Under the pieces are notes generated by a model. That model was given only the letters and a program-made list of their open reading frames with translations. It searched no databases and had not been told where the DNA came from. A stretch of 64,000 bases of DNA from Candidatus Nitrosoglobus terrae (lineage in GTDB: Bacteria > Pseudomonadota > Gammaproteobacteria > Nitrosococcales > Nitrosococcaceae). Location of the stretch: positions 186,001 to 250,000 of the forward strand of contig NZ_AP014836.1 in assembly GCF_002356115.1 (NCBI RefSeq), in the 5' to 3' direction. Both the position numbers and the translations under genes were made by a program. This document shows, one piece after another, positions 39,165 through 49,829 of the stretch. The first letter of the stretch is position 1; the number at the start of each line of letters is the position of its first letter.

Positions 39165-40121
39165 GTGAATGAAGAGTCGATATCTACCATCTATCATAAG
39201 CCTGTATTACTAAATGAAGCTCTTCAAGCCCTAGCTATTCAGAGAGATGGTTTATATGTGGATGGTACTTTTGGCCGTGGTGGGCATGCTCAAGCAATTT
39301 TGGCCGAGTTATCCGATGAAGGCCGGTTATTAGGGGTGGATAAAGATCCAGAAGCGATTGTTGCAGGCCAGATTTTAGCCCAGAGAGATAGACGATTTTC
39401 TATTGTGCAAGCCTCAATTAAAGATTTAGCCCGGATAATAGAGCAAAAAGGCTGGCTTGAAAGGGTAAATGGAGTGTTGCTTGATTTGGGTGTTTCATCT
39501 CCACAACTTGAGGATACTCAGCGTGGTTTTAGCTTTTTACGAGATGGCCCTTTGGATATGCGAATGAATCCAGATGTAGGAATGAGTGCTGCTAGATGGC
39601 TAGCTCATGCAAGGGAGAATGAAATTATAGATGTGCTTAAAAATTATGGGGAGGAACGTTATTATCGACGTATTGCTAGGGCAATAGTGCAGGCTCGCAA
39701 AATTAAACCATTAACCCGAACTAAGCAATTGGCTGAGGTGGTAGCTAAAGCTAATCCAAATTGGGAGCCTGGTAAGCATCCTGCTACTCGCTCTTTTCAG
39801 GCGATACGTATTTTTATTAATAATGAGCTAGAGGAGTTAGGTGCCGCACTTGAGCAAGCGGTGACAATACTAGCCGTGAAAGGGCGTTTAGCCGTCATCA
39901 GCTTTCATTCCTTAGAGGATCGTATCGTAAAGCGGTTTTTTAAGCATAAATCTTATGATAATAATTTTCCATTAGATTTACCAATTATGAGTAATAATCT
40001 TCGGCCTAAGTTGGAAGTATTAAGTAAACCGATCAAGCCAAATTCAGATGAGATTATCCATAACCCACGTGCACGTAGTAGTAAATTGCGAGTTGCAAAG
40101 AAAATTGCTCATATAGAGTAG
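39165..40121 (+). CDS. rsmH: 16S rRNA (cytosine(1402)-N4)-methyltransferase RsmH
   Basis: This 318-residue SAM enzyme (MraW) methylates N4 of C1402, the same nucleotide that RsmI modifies on the ribose. The SAM loop is VDGTFGRGGHAQAIL; LLDLGVSSPQLEDTQRGFSF and ISFHSLEDRIVKRFF are diagnostic. The start is a GTG. It is the first gene of the dcw cluster here because mraZ, which usually precedes it, is absent. ftsL follows after 6 bp. Confidence 0.97.
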   Translation: MNEESISTIYHKPVLLNEALQALAIQRDGLYVDGTFGRGGHAQAILAELSDEGRLLGVDKDPEAIVAGQILAQRDRRFSIVQASIKDLARIIEQKGWLERVNGVLLDLGVSSPQLEDTQRGFSFLRDGPLDMRMNPDVGMSAARWLAHARENEIIDVLKNYGEERYYRRIARAIVQARKIKPLTRTKQLAEVVAKANPNWEPGKHPATRSFQAIRIFINNELEELGAALEQAVTILAVKGRLAVISFHSLEDRIVKRFFKHKSYDNNFPLDLPIMSNNLRPKLEVLSKPIKPNSDEIIHNPRARSSKLRVAKKIAHIE

Positions 40122-40127
40122 CTAATC

Positions 40128-40400
40128 ATGATGATTCGCTGGCTATTATTAGGTGTGTTAGTAGCGTTAGCATTAATTTCGGGCGTAGGAGTTGTGTATA
40201 CTAAACATGAAAATCGTAAATTATTTATAGAATTACAAAAATTTTATAAGATACGAGATCAATTAGATGATGAATGGGGGCGCTTACTTTTGGAGCAAAG
40301 CACGCTTTCTAGACAAGGAAGGGTAGAGCATTTAGCCCGAGAAAAGCTTGGACTGTTAATGCCAGACTCAACTGAAATAGTTATTCTTAAGCTTAAATAA
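40128..40400 (+). CDS. ftsL: cell division protein FtsL
   Basis: This 90-residue bitopic protein has an N-terminal membrane helix (WLLLGVLVALALISGVGVVYT) and a periplasmic leucine-zipper-like helix (FIELQKFYKIRDQLDDEWGRLLLEQ), ending in LAREKLGLLMPD. With FtsB and FtsQ it forms the complex that activates FtsWI. Sequence identity in this family is low; the call is secured by the position between rsmH and ftsI, size and topology. Confidence 0.93.
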   Translation: MMIRWLLLGVLVALALISGVGVVYTKHENRKLFIELQKFYKIRDQLDDEWGRLLLEQSTLSRQGRVEHLAREKLGLLMPDSTEIVILKLK

Positions 40401-40405
40401 ACTAT

Positions 40406-42118
40406 ATGAGTCAAAGGCGAGATAAAGGTTATCCAACTCGTTTATGGGTTGTAAGCTTTATTTTCGCTATAACCGTATTAGGCCTTGTGATACGGTTAGT
40501 TGAATTACAAGTGTTAGATTGTGGTTTCCTACAAGGAAAAGGCGAAGCACGCCATTTACGCGCTATAACAGTACCTGCTCATCGAGGCATGATCACTGAT
40601 CGTTATGGCGAGCCTTTAGCCATCAGTACTCCTGTCGCCTCGGTGTGGTTTAACCCTCAGCTATTGCGTAAAGCCCCTGATCGATGGCCTGAGCTAGCAC
40701 GCGCCATTGGGGTTTCAACTACTTATTTGGAACATCGAATTGAGCAAGGCGATAAACAGGAATTTGTTTATTTAAAGCGCTGGGTAGAACCTGAGGTCGC
40801 CTTACAAGTACAAGCCTTAGATATACTAGGTGTTAATCTTCAATCAGAATATCGGCGCTATTATCCTACAGGTTCCATAGCAGCCCATATCATCGGTTTT
40901 ACCAATATTGATGATTTAGGCCAAGAGGGTTTGGAATTGGCTTTTGGTGAAGTATTACAAGGAATCCCAGGTAAAAAACGAGTAGTTCAAGATAGCCACG
41001 GGCGGATAGTAAGAGATGTGGAAAATATCAGAATGCCGAGGCCGGGGCAAGATTTACGTTTAAGTATTGATTTACGGCTTCAGTATTTAGCTTACCGAGA
41101 GCTTAGAGCAGCCGTCCAGGGGCATAATGCTCGCGCTGGCTCACTGGTGGTTTTAGATGTGAATACTGGTGAAGTATTAGCTATGGTTAATCACCCAGCT
41201 TATAACCCGAATGATCGTTCTCAGCTGCAAGGCCGTTTATATCGCAATCGTGCTGTCACTGATTTATTTGAGCCTGGATCAACGATTAAACCTTTCACTA
41301 TAGGGATAGCGTTGGAATCAGGTAAGTTTCAACCCCATACCTTAATTGATACGGCGCCAGGATATTTCCGCGTAGGACGTTATACCATTCATGATATCCA
41401 TAACTATGGCCGTATTGATGTGAGCACGGTGATTAAAAAATCAAGTAATGTAGGAGCTAGTAAAATTGCCCTAGCGCTTGATCCTCAGCGTTTTTGGCAG
41501 GGTTTTTCACAACTAGGGTTGGGATCTTCAACTGTAAGCGGCTTCCCTGGGGAAGCAGAAGGGCATTTACCTGATCCAGCCATTTTTGAGCGGAGCGAGG
41601 TCGCGCGAGCTACATTGTCCTTTGGCTATGGTTTATCAGTTACCCCGCTGCAACTAGCCCGTGCTTATGCAGCCATTGGATCTGGAGGTGAACTGAAGCC
41701 GGTAAGTTTTCTTTACCAGCAGCAAGCTGTAAGTGGATATCGGGTATGGCCTGAGAGTACTGCATCTGCGGTGTTATCTATGTTAGAGCAAGTAATAAGC
41801 GATGGAGGTACGGGAGAGCGGGCCCGTGTTCCCAGTTATCGAGTAGCGGGTAAAACAGGCACAGTTAAAAAAGCGATATCAGGAGGTTATGCTAAGAGTC
41901 GATATATCTCACTTTTTGCAGGTCTTATCCCTGCAAGCCACCCCCGTTTAGCAATGGTTGTGTTTATTGATGAACCCCAGGGCGGGGACTATTATGGAGG
42001 ATTAGTAGCTGCACCGGTTTTCTCTCGAGTAATGACAGGGGCGATGCGGCTATTAAATATTGCCCCCGATAGTCCCCCTCCTCTGCATTTAGCTGAGCGG
42101 GTAGGCACTCTTAGGTGA
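40406..42118 (+). CDS. ftsI: septal peptidoglycan transpeptidase FtsI (PBP3)
   Basis: This 570-residue class B penicillin-binding protein has an N-terminal membrane anchor (about 13-35), a pedestal domain with VPAHRGMITDRYGEPLAIS, and a transpeptidase domain. The catalytic motifs are SxxK in EPGSTIKPF, SxN in KKSSNVGASK and KTGT in YRVAGKTGTVKK. It cross-links septal peptidoglycan in partnership with FtsW. The stop overlaps the upstream end of the murE frame. Confidence 0.97.
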   Translation: MSQRRDKGYPTRLWVVSFIFAITVLGLVIRLVELQVLDCGFLQGKGEARHLRAITVPAHRGMITDRYGEPLAISTPVASVWFNPQLLRKAPDRWPELARAIGVSTTYLEHRIEQGDKQEFVYLKRWVEPEVALQVQALDILGVNLQSEYRRYYPTGSIAAHIIGFTNIDDLGQEGLELAFGEVLQGIPGKKRVVQDSHGRIVRDVENIRMPRPGQDLRLSIDLRLQYLAYRELRAAVQGHNARAGSLVVLDVNTGEVLAMVNHPAYNPNDRSQLQGRLYRNRAVTDLFEPGSTIKPFTIGIALESGKFQPHTLIDTAPGYFRVGRYTIHDIHNYGRIDVSTVIKKSSNVGASKIALALDPQRFWQGFSQLGLGSSTVSGFPGEAEGHLPDPAIFERSEVARATLSFGYGLSVTPLQLARAYAAIGSGGELKPVSFLYQQQAVSGYRVWPESTASAVLSMLEQVISDGGTGERARVPSYRVAGKTGTVKKAISGGYAKSRYISLFAGLIPASHPRLAMVVFIDEPQGGDYYGGLVAAPVFSRVMTGAMRLLNIAPDSPPPLHLAERVGTLR

Positions 42119-42128
42119 AAGCAGGAAT

Positions 42129-42133
42129 GGAGG
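42129..42133 (+). promoter_or_regulatory. ribosome-binding site fixing the murE start
   Basis: A GGAGG box stands 8 bases before the ATG at 42142. The murE frame is open from a GTG at 42115 that overlaps the ftsI stop, but this strong site makes 42142 the likely start. Confidence 0.7.
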
Positions 42134-42141
42134 TAGGAAAA

Positions 42142-43689
42142 ATGTTAGAGCAGCAAGCGATAGCGATTGATTCTGATGATCGTGTATGTTGTTTAAACGA
42201 TTTACTGATAGGTTTAGGAGCCCTTACCGAGCAAACTCATAATTGCCAGATTACGGGTTTATCTTTGAATAGTAATTGGATAAACCGTGGATCTGTATTT
42301 CTTGCTTGCCGAGGTAGGCGACAGTTAGGCCATAATTACATTGGTGCTGCTATAGATAAAGGTGCTGCAGCTATAATTTATGATCCGGTAGCGCCAGTCC
42401 CACCAGAATTTATAGATCGGCTACAAACCCTAAATATACCGTACATTGCTTTACCTGAGTTAAGCACTAAAGTGAGTACTATTGCTAATCGATTTTATCT
42501 TCAACCGTCGCAGCGAGTGTATGTAATTGGTGTCACGGGAACTAATGGTAAGACATCAGTAAGCCATTTTTTAGCTCAAGCCTTACACCAAGGGGAAAAC
42601 TCTTGTGGGCTGATGGGTACGCTGGGGGTAGGATTAGTAGAGGCTATTATCCCCAGCGATCTAACCACGCCAGATGCAGTGACAGTGCAGGAACAGCTAG
42701 CGGCCATGTATGATGCAGGCGCTTCTTATGCAGTCATGGAGGTTTCTTCCCATGCCTTGGATCAGGGGCGAGTCAATAGCGTTGTTTTTAATACTGCTAT
42801 TTTTACTAACCTAAGCCATGAACATCTTGATTATCACGGTGATATGGTTAGTTATCAAACGGCTAAATCTCTATTATTTGCCCAACCCGGATTATGCAAT
42901 GCAGTGATAAACTGTGATGATGCTGTGGGTCGAGCGTTGATAGTAAAACTTCCTCCTGAAATAACTGTTATTAGCTATGGATTGGAAAACCCCCAAGCCA
43001 ACCTTCGAGCTAGTAAACTTCACTATGATCGCAGTTGGGTATCCATGAATATCGAAGGATCTTGGGGGAAAGGCGAATTAAGCTGTCCTTTATTAGGTCG
43101 ATTTAATGCTTATAATCTTCTTGCTACCCTTGGGGGACTAATCGCCTGTGGAATGCCTTTTACTGAGGCTTTAGAACGTCTTTGTCAAATTCAAGCGGTT
43201 CCGGGGCGTATGGAATCTATGGGAGGATGGGGAGAACCTCTGTTAGTTGTAGATTATGCTCATACCCCAGATGCTTTGGAGCAGGCGCTACATTCTCTGC
43301 GAGACCATCTAGATCCAGGGGGGCGGTTATGGTGTGTATTTGGATGCGGTGGAGAGCGTGATCCAAGTAAACGCCCTTTAATGGGTGCAGTAGCAGAGCG
43401 TTTAGCTGATTTTATGATGCTAACAGATGATAACCCTCGAAGTGAGGATCCCATTAAGATTATTATTGATATCCTCTCTGGTATGAAAAACCCTGATAGC
43501 GTTTATAAATTTAGAAACCGATCTGAAGCGATTGCGCGTGCTGTGCAGCTTGCTGGGTCTAAAGATATTGTGCTAATTGCAGGAAAAGGTCATGAAAATT
43601 ATCAACAAATAGGTATTGAGCGGCGCCCTTTTTGCGATCGAGAGCAAGCGCAGCAGGCTTTAAAGCAACGAAGAGGATTGCTTTACTGA
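42142..43689 (+). CDS. murE: UDP-MurNAc-L-Ala-D-Glu:meso-diaminopimelate ligase
   Basis: This enzyme of about 515 residues adds meso-diaminopimelate to the peptidoglycan precursor. The ATP loop is VIGVTGTNGKTSVSHFLAQAL, the central domain has MEVSSHALDQGRV and FTNLSHEHLDYHGDM, and the DNPR motif that selects meso-DAP is present in LTDDNPRSEDP, so the wall is DAP type. VVDYAHTPDALEQAL and the final IAGKGHENYQ are typical. The murF ATG overlaps the stop (TGATG). Confidence 0.97.
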   Translation: MLEQQAIAIDSDDRVCCLNDLLIGLGALTEQTHNCQITGLSLNSNWINRGSVFLACRGRRQLGHNYIGAAIDKGAAAIIYDPVAPVPPEFIDRLQTLNIPYIALPELSTKVSTIANRFYLQPSQRVYVIGVTGTNGKTSVSHFLAQALHQGENSCGLMGTLGVGLVEAIIPSDLTTPDAVTVQEQLAAMYDAGASYAVMEVSSHALDQGRVNSVVFNTAIFTNLSHEHLDYHGDMVSYQTAKSLLFAQPGLCNAVINCDDAVGRALIVKLPPEITVISYGLENPQANLRASKLHYDRSWVSMNIEGSWGKGELSCPLLGRFNAYNLLATLGGLIACGMPFTEALERLCQIQAVPGRMESMGGWGEPLLVVDYAHTPDALEQALHSLRDHLDPGGRLWCVFGCGGERDPSKRPLMGAVAERLADFMMLTDDNPRSEDPIKIIIDILSGMKNPDSVYKFRNRSEAIARAVQLAGSKDIVLIAGKGHENYQQIGIERRPFCDREQAQQALKQRRGLLY

Positions 43690-45065
43690 TGGCATTGGGA
43701 TTTAAGATGCGTATAGGAGAGTTTGCCCAAGCTGTACAGGGGCGATTGCAAGGACAGGATGCGATAGTGCATGGAATAACTACCGATACCCGTTCTGCTA
43801 TAGAAATAGCGGGGACTTTATTTATTGCCCTAAAAGGTAAACGGTTTGATGGCCATGCTTTTATTACTCAAGCGCGGGAGCAAGGGGCTGCTGCTGTTTT
43901 ACTGGAGCAAACAATTAATGATCCCTTACCCCAGATTGAGGTAAGAAATACCCGAATAGCGCTAGGTCAGCTGGGGTCTTATTGGCGTCAACGCTTTGAG
44001 TGCCCTGTAGTTGCAGTAACGGGTAGTAATGGCAAGACTACAGTCAAGGAAATGATAGCTGCCATGCTAAATAGGGCAGGGCCTACATTAGTTACCCAAG
44101 GGAATCTAAATAATGATATAGGCGTTCCACTGACTTTATTAAAACTGGATACGGCTCATCATTTTGCGGTTATTGAGATGGGGGCTAATCGGCTAGGCGA
44201 AATTGGCTATTTAAGCCGGCTAGCTTGCCCACAAGTAGCCGTGATTACTAATGCAGGGCCTGCGCACCTAGATGGGTTTAGGGATCTTAGTGGTGTTGCT
44301 CAAGCTAAAGGCGAGATTTTTCAAGGTATTTATCCAGAAGGAGTGGCGGTGCTGAATAGGGATGATCCTAATTTTGCTTATTGGCGTAGCTTAGTCAGTA
44401 AATCATCGGTAATGGATTTTGGATTAACCCCATCAGGAGAGATTACTGCGGATAATGTAGTGATTGGTACCGAAGGTAGTCATTTTAGCCTAATTACACC
44501 AATAGGTAGGACTGATGTTCAATTACCCTTACTAGGGCGGCATAATATTTTAAATGCTCTTGCTGCAACCGCTGCTGCCATTACACTGGGGTTAAATTTA
44601 GATCAAATCAGTATGGCACTAGCTTCTTTAGTTCCAGTCTCAGGTCGATTACAGTTTCGGCGTGGGATTAATGGGATGCGGATACTTGATGATACCTATA
44701 ATGCTAACCCAGCCTCACTTAAAGCTGCACTAGAGTTATTGAATCAGTTTTCTGGGGAGCGATTTTTAGTACTTGGGGATTTTGCCGAATTAGGAGCAGA
44801 GTCTGCCACACTGCATAGAACAATGGGTAGGCAAGCACGGGCGGCGGGTGTAAGTCGACTTTATACTTTAGGACATCTGAGTATCTGTGCGGCAGAGGCT
44901 TTTGGTAATCGGGCGCTACATTTTACAGAACAGCAGCAATTATTAGCAGCGCTTCAAAAGGAGCAGCCTGCTGATGTTACTTTGCTTATAAAAGGATCTC
45001 GCTGTATGCATATGGAGCAAATTGTAGCGGCTCTTTGCGGCCAAACCTGTAGTTTTGAAAACTGA
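43689..45065 (+). CDS. murF: UDP-MurNAc-tripeptide:D-Ala-D-Ala ligase
   Basis: This ligase of about 458 residues attaches D-Ala-D-Ala to the muropeptide precursor. Visible motifs are [65 protein letters not shown] and [20 protein letters not shown] chose the ATG at 43689, which overlaps the murE stop as TGATG; an ATG at 43707 (MRIGEF) is possible. Its own stop overlaps the mraY ATG in the same way. Confidence 0.96.
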   Translation: MALGFKMRIGEFAQAVQGRLQGQDAIVHGITTDTRSAIEIAGTLFIALKGKRFDGHAFITQAREQGAAAVLLEQTINDPLPQIEVRNTRIALGQLGSYWRQRFECPVVAVTGSNGKTTVKEMIAAMLNRAGPTLVTQGNLNNDIGVPLTLLKLDTAHHFAVIEMGANRLGEIGYLSRLACPQVAVITNAGPAHLDGFRDLSGVAQAKGEIFQGIYPEGVAVLNRDDPNFAYWRSLVSKSSVMDFGLTPSGEITADNVVIGTEGSHFSLITPIGRTDVQLPLLGRHNILNALAATAAAITLGLNLDQISMALASLVPVSGRLQFRRGINGMRILDDTYNANPASLKAALELLNQFSGERFLVLGDFAELGAESATLHRTMGRQARAAGVSRLYTLGHLSICAAEAFGNRALHFTEQQQLLAALQKEQPADVTLLIKGSRCMHMEQIVAALCGQTCSFEN

Positions 45066-46141
45066 TGCTGCTGTATTTAGCTGATTATTTGGTTCATTTT
45101 AATAGCGGATTTAAGGTATTTCAGTACCTTACCTTGCGAGCTATCTTAGGGGTATTAACCGCCTTAGTGATTTCCTTGGCCGTTGGCCCAGTTATGATCC
45201 GTCGCCTAAGATCCATTGGCCAACCTATACGTATAGATGGGCCAGTCAGTCACTTTAGTAAAACGGGAACCCCCACCATGGGCGGAGGGCTTATCCTCAT
45301 AGCCATCTCTGCAGCGACATTACTATGGGCGGATCTGAGTAATCGTTATATATGGGTAGTGTTAATCGTGACTCTTCTATTTGGAGGGGTAGGTTTTGTA
45401 GATGATTATAAAAAATTGATTCACCAAAACTCACGTGGACTGCTAAGTAGACATAAATATTTTTGGCAATCGGTCATTGCCCTCAGTGCTGCCCTATTTT
45501 TATATTCCACTGCTACGGTTTCAGCTGAGACTACATTGATTGTGCCATTCTTTAAAAATGTTGCAGTGAATCTAGGGTGTTATTATGTTCTGCTAACTTA
45601 TTTTGTAGTGGTGGGTAGTAGCAATGCCGTTAATCTTACAGATGGTCTGGATGGGTTAGCTGTGTTGCCTACCGTATTGGTCGGCGGGGCTTTAGGAATC
45701 TTTGCTTATGTTGCGGGTCACGCTGGCTTTGCTCATTATTTGGGGATTCCCTATATCCCCGGAGTAGGAGAGTTAGTGATATTTTGCGGTGCGCTGGTGG
45801 GGTCAGGGCTAGGATTTCTTTGGTTTAATACCTATCCTGCCCAGATATTTATGGGTGATGTGGGTGCACTGGCCTTAGGGGCCGCTTTAGGCATACTAGC
45901 GGTATTAGTGCGGCAGGAATTAGTGCTATTTATCATGGGAGGAGTATTTGTAATAGAAACGGTATCCGTGATTTTACAGGTGCTTTCTTATAAACTGACC
46001 GGCCGACGTATCTTCCGTATGGCACCTTTGCACCATCATTTTGAGATCAAAGGCTGGCCAGAACCTCGAGTGATTGTTCGATTCTGGATTATTACTGTCA
46101 TTTTGGTTTTGATTGGATTAGCTACTTTAAAGATTCGTTAG
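45065..46141 (+). CDS. mraY: phospho-N-acetylmuramoyl-pentapeptide transferase
   Basis: This 358-residue enzyme with about ten membrane helices makes lipid I from UDP-MurNAc-pentapeptide and undecaprenyl phosphate. Diagnostic sequence: [40 protein letters not shown] with the catalytic Asp, [15 protein letters not shown] and the His-rich [21 protein letters not shown]. It overlaps murF by one base. The gap to murD (79 bp) is the widest inside the mur part of the cluster. Confidence 0.97.
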   Translation: MLLYLADYLVHFNSGFKVFQYLTLRAILGVLTALVISLAVGPVMIRRLRSIGQPIRIDGPVSHFSKTGTPTMGGGLILIAISAATLLWADLSNRYIWVVLIVTLLFGGVGFVDDYKKLIHQNSRGLLSRHKYFWQSVIALSAALFLYSTATVSAETTLIVPFFKNVAVNLGCYYVLLTYFVVVGSSNAVNLTDGLDGLAVLPTVLVGGALGIFAYVAGHAGFAHYLGIPYIPGVGELVIFCGALVGSGLGFLWFNTYPAQIFMGDVGALALGAALGILAVLVRQELVLFIMGGVFVIETVSVILQVLSYKLTGRRIFRMAPLHHHFEIKGWPEPRVIVRFWIITVILVLIGLATLKIR

Positions 46142-46220
46142 CTATGTACATCAAGGCAGAGCACTTAAAAATAAAATAATAAAATATCGAGTCTCAAAAT
46201 TCTTTTTGGGTAGTCATAAA

Positions 46221-47582
46221 ATGCTCTATAAATCAGTACGGCCTAGCCCAGTAGCAGATACTGTGGTAGTCGGTCTTGGTAAAACAGGGCTATCTTGTAC
46301 CAAATTTCTGATAAATCATGGTTTTTCAGTAGCTGTGATAGATAGTCGTGAGAATCCGCCAGCACTTACTGCGCTACAGAATGAGATTCCTGGGGTGTTT
46401 ATTCGGCTTGGCAGTTTTGATACTGAATTAATTCAGCAGGCTAAACAATTAGTGATAAGCCCAGGGGTGCCCATAAGTGATCCGATAATTCAGGCAGCGC
46501 AAGGGATGGGAATACCCATATTAGGTGATATTGAGTTATTTGCTCGCTATGCTAAGGCGCCTATAGTAGCGATTACAGGCTCTAATGGTAAAAGTACAGT
46601 GACTTTGCTAGTTGAAGCGATGGCGCGCCAAGCGGGTAAGCAGGTTCTGGCTGGAGGCAACTTAGGGTTACCTGCCTTAGAGTTATTGGAAAAACCAGCC
46701 CCAGATCTTTATGTTTTGGAGTTATCCAGCTTTCAGCTGGAGACCACCTATACATTAAATGCGGCTGCGGCCTGCGTGCTTAACATTAGCCCTGATCATA
46801 TGGATCGCTATTCTACTGTTGAAGCCTATGCCCAATCTAAGTTTCGAATCTATAACGGTACTGGGACTATGATTATCAATGCCGATGACCCTCGTGTCAG
46901 CACTCTAGCCCAGTCAGAACGGCGCTGTCTTCAATTTACACTAAATACACCCGCAACAAACGATGAATATGGATTGCAGGAGCAGAATAATGAAATATGG
47001 CTGGCTAGAGGCCATGAGTTGTTATTAGCTACTAATAAACTACGCTTTGTAGGACGTCATAATTGGGCGAATGCTTTAGCTGCTTTAGCTGTAGGTGAGG
47101 CTATCGGGCTATCTCGTACTGGGATGTTGTCGGCTTTACAGGAGTTTCAAGGCCTACCTCATCGCTGCCAGTTAGTTGTAGAGATAGCTGGGGTACGTTG
47201 GTATAACGATTCTAAGGGGACTAACGTAGGTGCTACGTTGGCTGCTATTGAAGGGTTCCCTTGCTTGGGTAAGTTAATATTAATAGCGGGAGGAATGGGT
47301 AAGAATGCAGATTTTTCCCCTTTATACAAACCTTTAACCCGGCGAGCAAGAGCTGTGATTTTGATGGGTCAGGATGCCTCTCAGTTAGAGGCGGCGCTTA
47401 TTAATAGTGCACCGCTTTATCGGGTTAATAATATGGATGAGGCGGTTAATAAAGCCAGTACACTTGCTCAGCCGGGTGACTGTGTCCTGTTATCACCCGC
47501 TTGCGCCAGCTTTGATATGTACTCTGGATTTGAGGATCGGGGTCAGGTATTTATGCAGGCTGTTAAAAAAATTTTGATATGA
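46221..47582 (+). CDS. murD: UDP-MurNAc-L-Ala:D-Glu ligase
   Basis: This 453-residue ligase adds D-Glu to UDP-MurNAc-L-Ala. It shows the N-terminal loop VVGLGKTGLSCTKFL, the ATP loop VAITGSNGKSTVTLLVEAM, GGNLGLPALELL, VLELSSFQLE, NISPDHMDRY, WYNDSKGTNVGATLAAIEG and LLSPACASFDM. The frame extends back to a TTG at 46206, but the ATG at 46221 gives the usual length. The ftsW ATG overlaps the stop by four bases (ATGA). Confidence 0.96.
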   Translation: MLYKSVRPSPVADTVVVGLGKTGLSCTKFLINHGFSVAVIDSRENPPALTALQNEIPGVFIRLGSFDTELIQQAKQLVISPGVPISDPIIQAAQGMGIPILGDIELFARYAKAPIVAITGSNGKSTVTLLVEAMARQAGKQVLAGGNLGLPALELLEKPAPDLYVLELSSFQLETTYTLNAAAACVLNISPDHMDRYSTVEAYAQSKFRIYNGTGTMIINADDPRVSTLAQSERRCLQFTLNTPATNDEYGLQEQNNEIWLARGHELLLATNKLRFVGRHNWANALAALAVGEAIGLSRTGMLSALQEFQGLPHRCQLVVEIAGVRWYNDSKGTNVGATLAAIEGFPCLGKLILIAGGMGKNADFSPLYKPLTRRARAVILMGQDASQLEAALINSAPLYRVNNMDEAVNKASTLAQPGDCVLLSPACASFDMYSGFEDRGQVFMQAVKKILI

Positions 47583-48730
47583 ATGACCCTTCTGGTAATA
47601 CGCCTTCCTTACCTGATCTCTATTTACTAGGAGCCGCGATGACATTGATGGGCCTTGGTTGGGTTATGGTGGGATCGGCCTCTGTAGCAATTGCTGAGAG
47701 TCGCTTTGGCGATCCTACTTACTACCTTTGGCGTCAAGGGCTTTTTTTATTAATTGGGCTAATATCAGCATTCGGTGTTTGGCGAGTGCGGCTACTGTTT
47801 TGGGAGCGGATATCCCCAATTCTACTACTGCTAGGAATAGGATTGTTGATATTAGTGCTGATTCCAGAGGTTGGCTTAGAAGTTAATGGGGGTCGTCGAT
47901 GGCTGGCTATAGGTCCGATTAGACTACAGCCCTCTGAGTTAGGAAAGCTATTTATGGTGATTTATCTCTCTGGATATTTAGTTCGCCGTAGCCATGAAGT
48001 GCGTACTACGATGAGGGGCTTTCTATTCCCTCTAGGGATATTTATGGTGGTTGGAGTATTGCTACTACTAGAGCCGGATTTCGGATCTATGGTAGTTCTG
48101 TTTGCCACTATATTAGGGATGTTATTTTTGGGCGGGACTCGCCTTTGGTATTTTTTGCTGCTTGTTATTTCAGGGGTAATGGGGCTTATGAGCTTAGCTT
48201 GGTATTCCCCTTATAGAATGGAGCGGCTAACTTCTTTTCTCGATCCTTGGGCTGACCCTTTAAACAGTGGTTATCAACTCACTCAAGCTTTGATCGCCTT
48301 TGGTCGAGGTGAATGGCTAGGTGTAGGATTAGGGGATAGTATTCAGAAGTTATTTTATCTACCGGAAGCACACACAGATTTTCTCTACGCGGTTGTGGCT
48401 GAAGAGTTGGGTCTGGTAGGAAGCTTAGCTGTGATTGTCCTGTTTGTTGTGCTAGTTTATCGTTCCCTTATGATTGGCCGCGCGGCAGAGCAGGCGGGTC
48501 ACGCTTTTGGTGGTTATCTTGCCTATGGCCTTGGGATTTGGATAGGTCTTCAAGCTTTTATTAACTTAGGGGTTAATATGGGGGTATTGCCTACCAAGGG
48601 ATTGACTTTACCGTTAATGAGTGCTGGTGGTAGCAGTAGTGTCGTCGTCTGTATTGCAGTGGCGCTTATCTTACGGGTCGATTTTGAAACGCGTTTTCCT
48701 AAATCTAAATCTAGCCGTAGGCGAAGTTAA
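47579..48730 (+). CDS. ftsW: peptidoglycan glycosyltransferase FtsW
   Basis: This 383-residue SEDS protein with about ten membrane helices polymerises glycan at the septum with FtsI. Characteristic stretches are VGSASVAIAESRFGDP, EVNGGRRWLAIGPIRLQPSELGKL, LLLEPDFGSMVV, the DPWADPLNSGYQLTQALIAFGRGEWLGVGLGDS loop region and EAHTDFLYAVVAEELGLVG. The catalytic Asp is in DPWAD-containing loop 4 by family knowledge. It overlaps murD and precedes murG by 3 bp. Confidence 0.96.
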   Translation: MNDPSGNTPSLPDLYLLGAAMTLMGLGWVMVGSASVAIAESRFGDPTYYLWRQGLFLLIGLISAFGVWRVRLLFWERISPILLLLGIGLLILVLIPEVGLEVNGGRRWLAIGPIRLQPSELGKLFMVIYLSGYLVRRSHEVRTTMRGFLFPLGIFMVVGVLLLLEPDFGSMVVLFATILGMLFLGGTRLWYFLLLVISGVMGLMSLAWYSPYRMERLTSFLDPWADPLNSGYQLTQALIAFGRGEWLGVGLGDSIQKLFYLPEAHTDFLYAVVAEELGLVGSLAVIVLFVVLVYRSLMIGRAAEQAGHAFGGYLAYGLGIWIGLQAFINLGVNMGVLPTKGLTLPLMSAGGSSSVVVCIAVALILRVDFETRFPKSKSSRRRS

Positions 48731-48733
48731 GAG

Positions 48734-49822
48734 ATGGCAGTTCGAGTACTTATTATGGCAGGGGGTACTGGAGGGCATATTTTTCCAGCCCTAGCTGTCG
48801 CTGAGGTACTTCGAGCTAGAGGGGTGGAAGTTATATGGATGGGAACACGCCATGGGTTAGAAGTTGAATTAGTGCCAAAGGCTGGTTACCCAGTTGAATG
48901 GATCTCAGTTAATGGTTTACGGGGTAAGGGATTAGGAGCTTGGTTAGCTGCCCCATTAAGATTATTAACCGCCTTGCTTCAAGCTCTCAATGCGCTGCGT
49001 CGTCAGCAACCAGCCGTAATACTCGGCTGGGGGGGATTTGTTTCAGGACCCGGGGGTCTAGGGGCATGGTTATTGCGACGGCCTTTGCTTCTCCATGAAC
49101 AGAACGCGATAGCAGGCACTACTAATCGGCTATTAGCACGTTTAGCTCATCAAGTTATGGAAGGATTTCCTGGAACTTTTCCCGCTGCTATAGGTGCTGA
49201 ATGGGTGGGTAATCCGATTCGTGAGGAGATTGAAAAACTTCCCGATCCGGATGATCGCTTCCGGGGACGAAGTGGTTATTTGCGGTTACTTGTGCTTGGC
49301 GGATCCCGAGGGGCACAAATATTAAACGAAATTCTTCCCCAAGCCTTAGCTCTACTTATACCGGAGATTCGCCTTGAGATTTGGCATCAATGTGGCGGCG
49401 ATAGCCAGCGAGAGCAATCTATTGTTGCCGCCTATTGTTCAGTTGGAGTGGTGGACGTTAGGGTTATACCTTTTATTAAAGAGATGGCGGAGGCTTACGC
49501 TTGGGCTGATTTAGTACTATGTCGTGCCGGAGCCTTAACAATAGCAGAGCTGATGGCAGCAGGAGTAGGTTCTATATTAGTACCATTTCCTTTTGCTATT
49601 GATGATCATCAGCAGGCAAATGCTCGTTATTTGGTGGATAAAAGGGCTGCTTTGTTATTGCCTGAAGGCGAACTTACACCTCATCGACTAGCTGGAGAAC
49701 TTAAGCGATTAAGAGCAGATCGTGATTCTCTGGTGACTATGGCACGATTAGCTCGAGGACTTCATCAAACAGGGGCCGCCCAACGAGTTGCTGATTGTTG
49801 TCTAGCTGCTAGAAGAAGTTGA
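48734..49822 (+). CDS. murG: UDP-GlcNAc:lipid I GlcNAc transferase
   Basis: This 362-residue GT28 glycosyltransferase at the inner face of the membrane converts lipid I to lipid II. The N-terminal glycine loop [69 protein letters not shown] and the UDP-GlcNAc site [18 protein letters not shown] are intact. It sits 3 bp after ftsW and 7 bp before murC. Confidence 0.97.
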   Translation: MAVRVLIMAGGTGGHIFPALAVAEVLRARGVEVIWMGTRHGLEVELVPKAGYPVEWISVNGLRGKGLGAWLAAPLRLLTALLQALNALRRQQPAVILGWGGFVSGPGGLGAWLLRRPLLLHEQNAIAGTTNRLLARLAHQVMEGFPGTFPAAIGAEWVGNPIREEIEKLPDPDDRFRGRSGYLRLLVLGGSRGAQILNEILPQALALLIPEIRLEIWHQCGGDSQREQSIVAAYCSVGVVDVRVIPFIKEMAEAYAWADLVLCRAGALTIAELMAAGVGSILVPFPFAIDDHQQANARYLVDKRAALLLPEGELTPHRLAGELKRLRADRDSLVTMARLARGLHQTGAAQRVADCCLAARRS

Positions 49823-49829
49823 TTTTCAG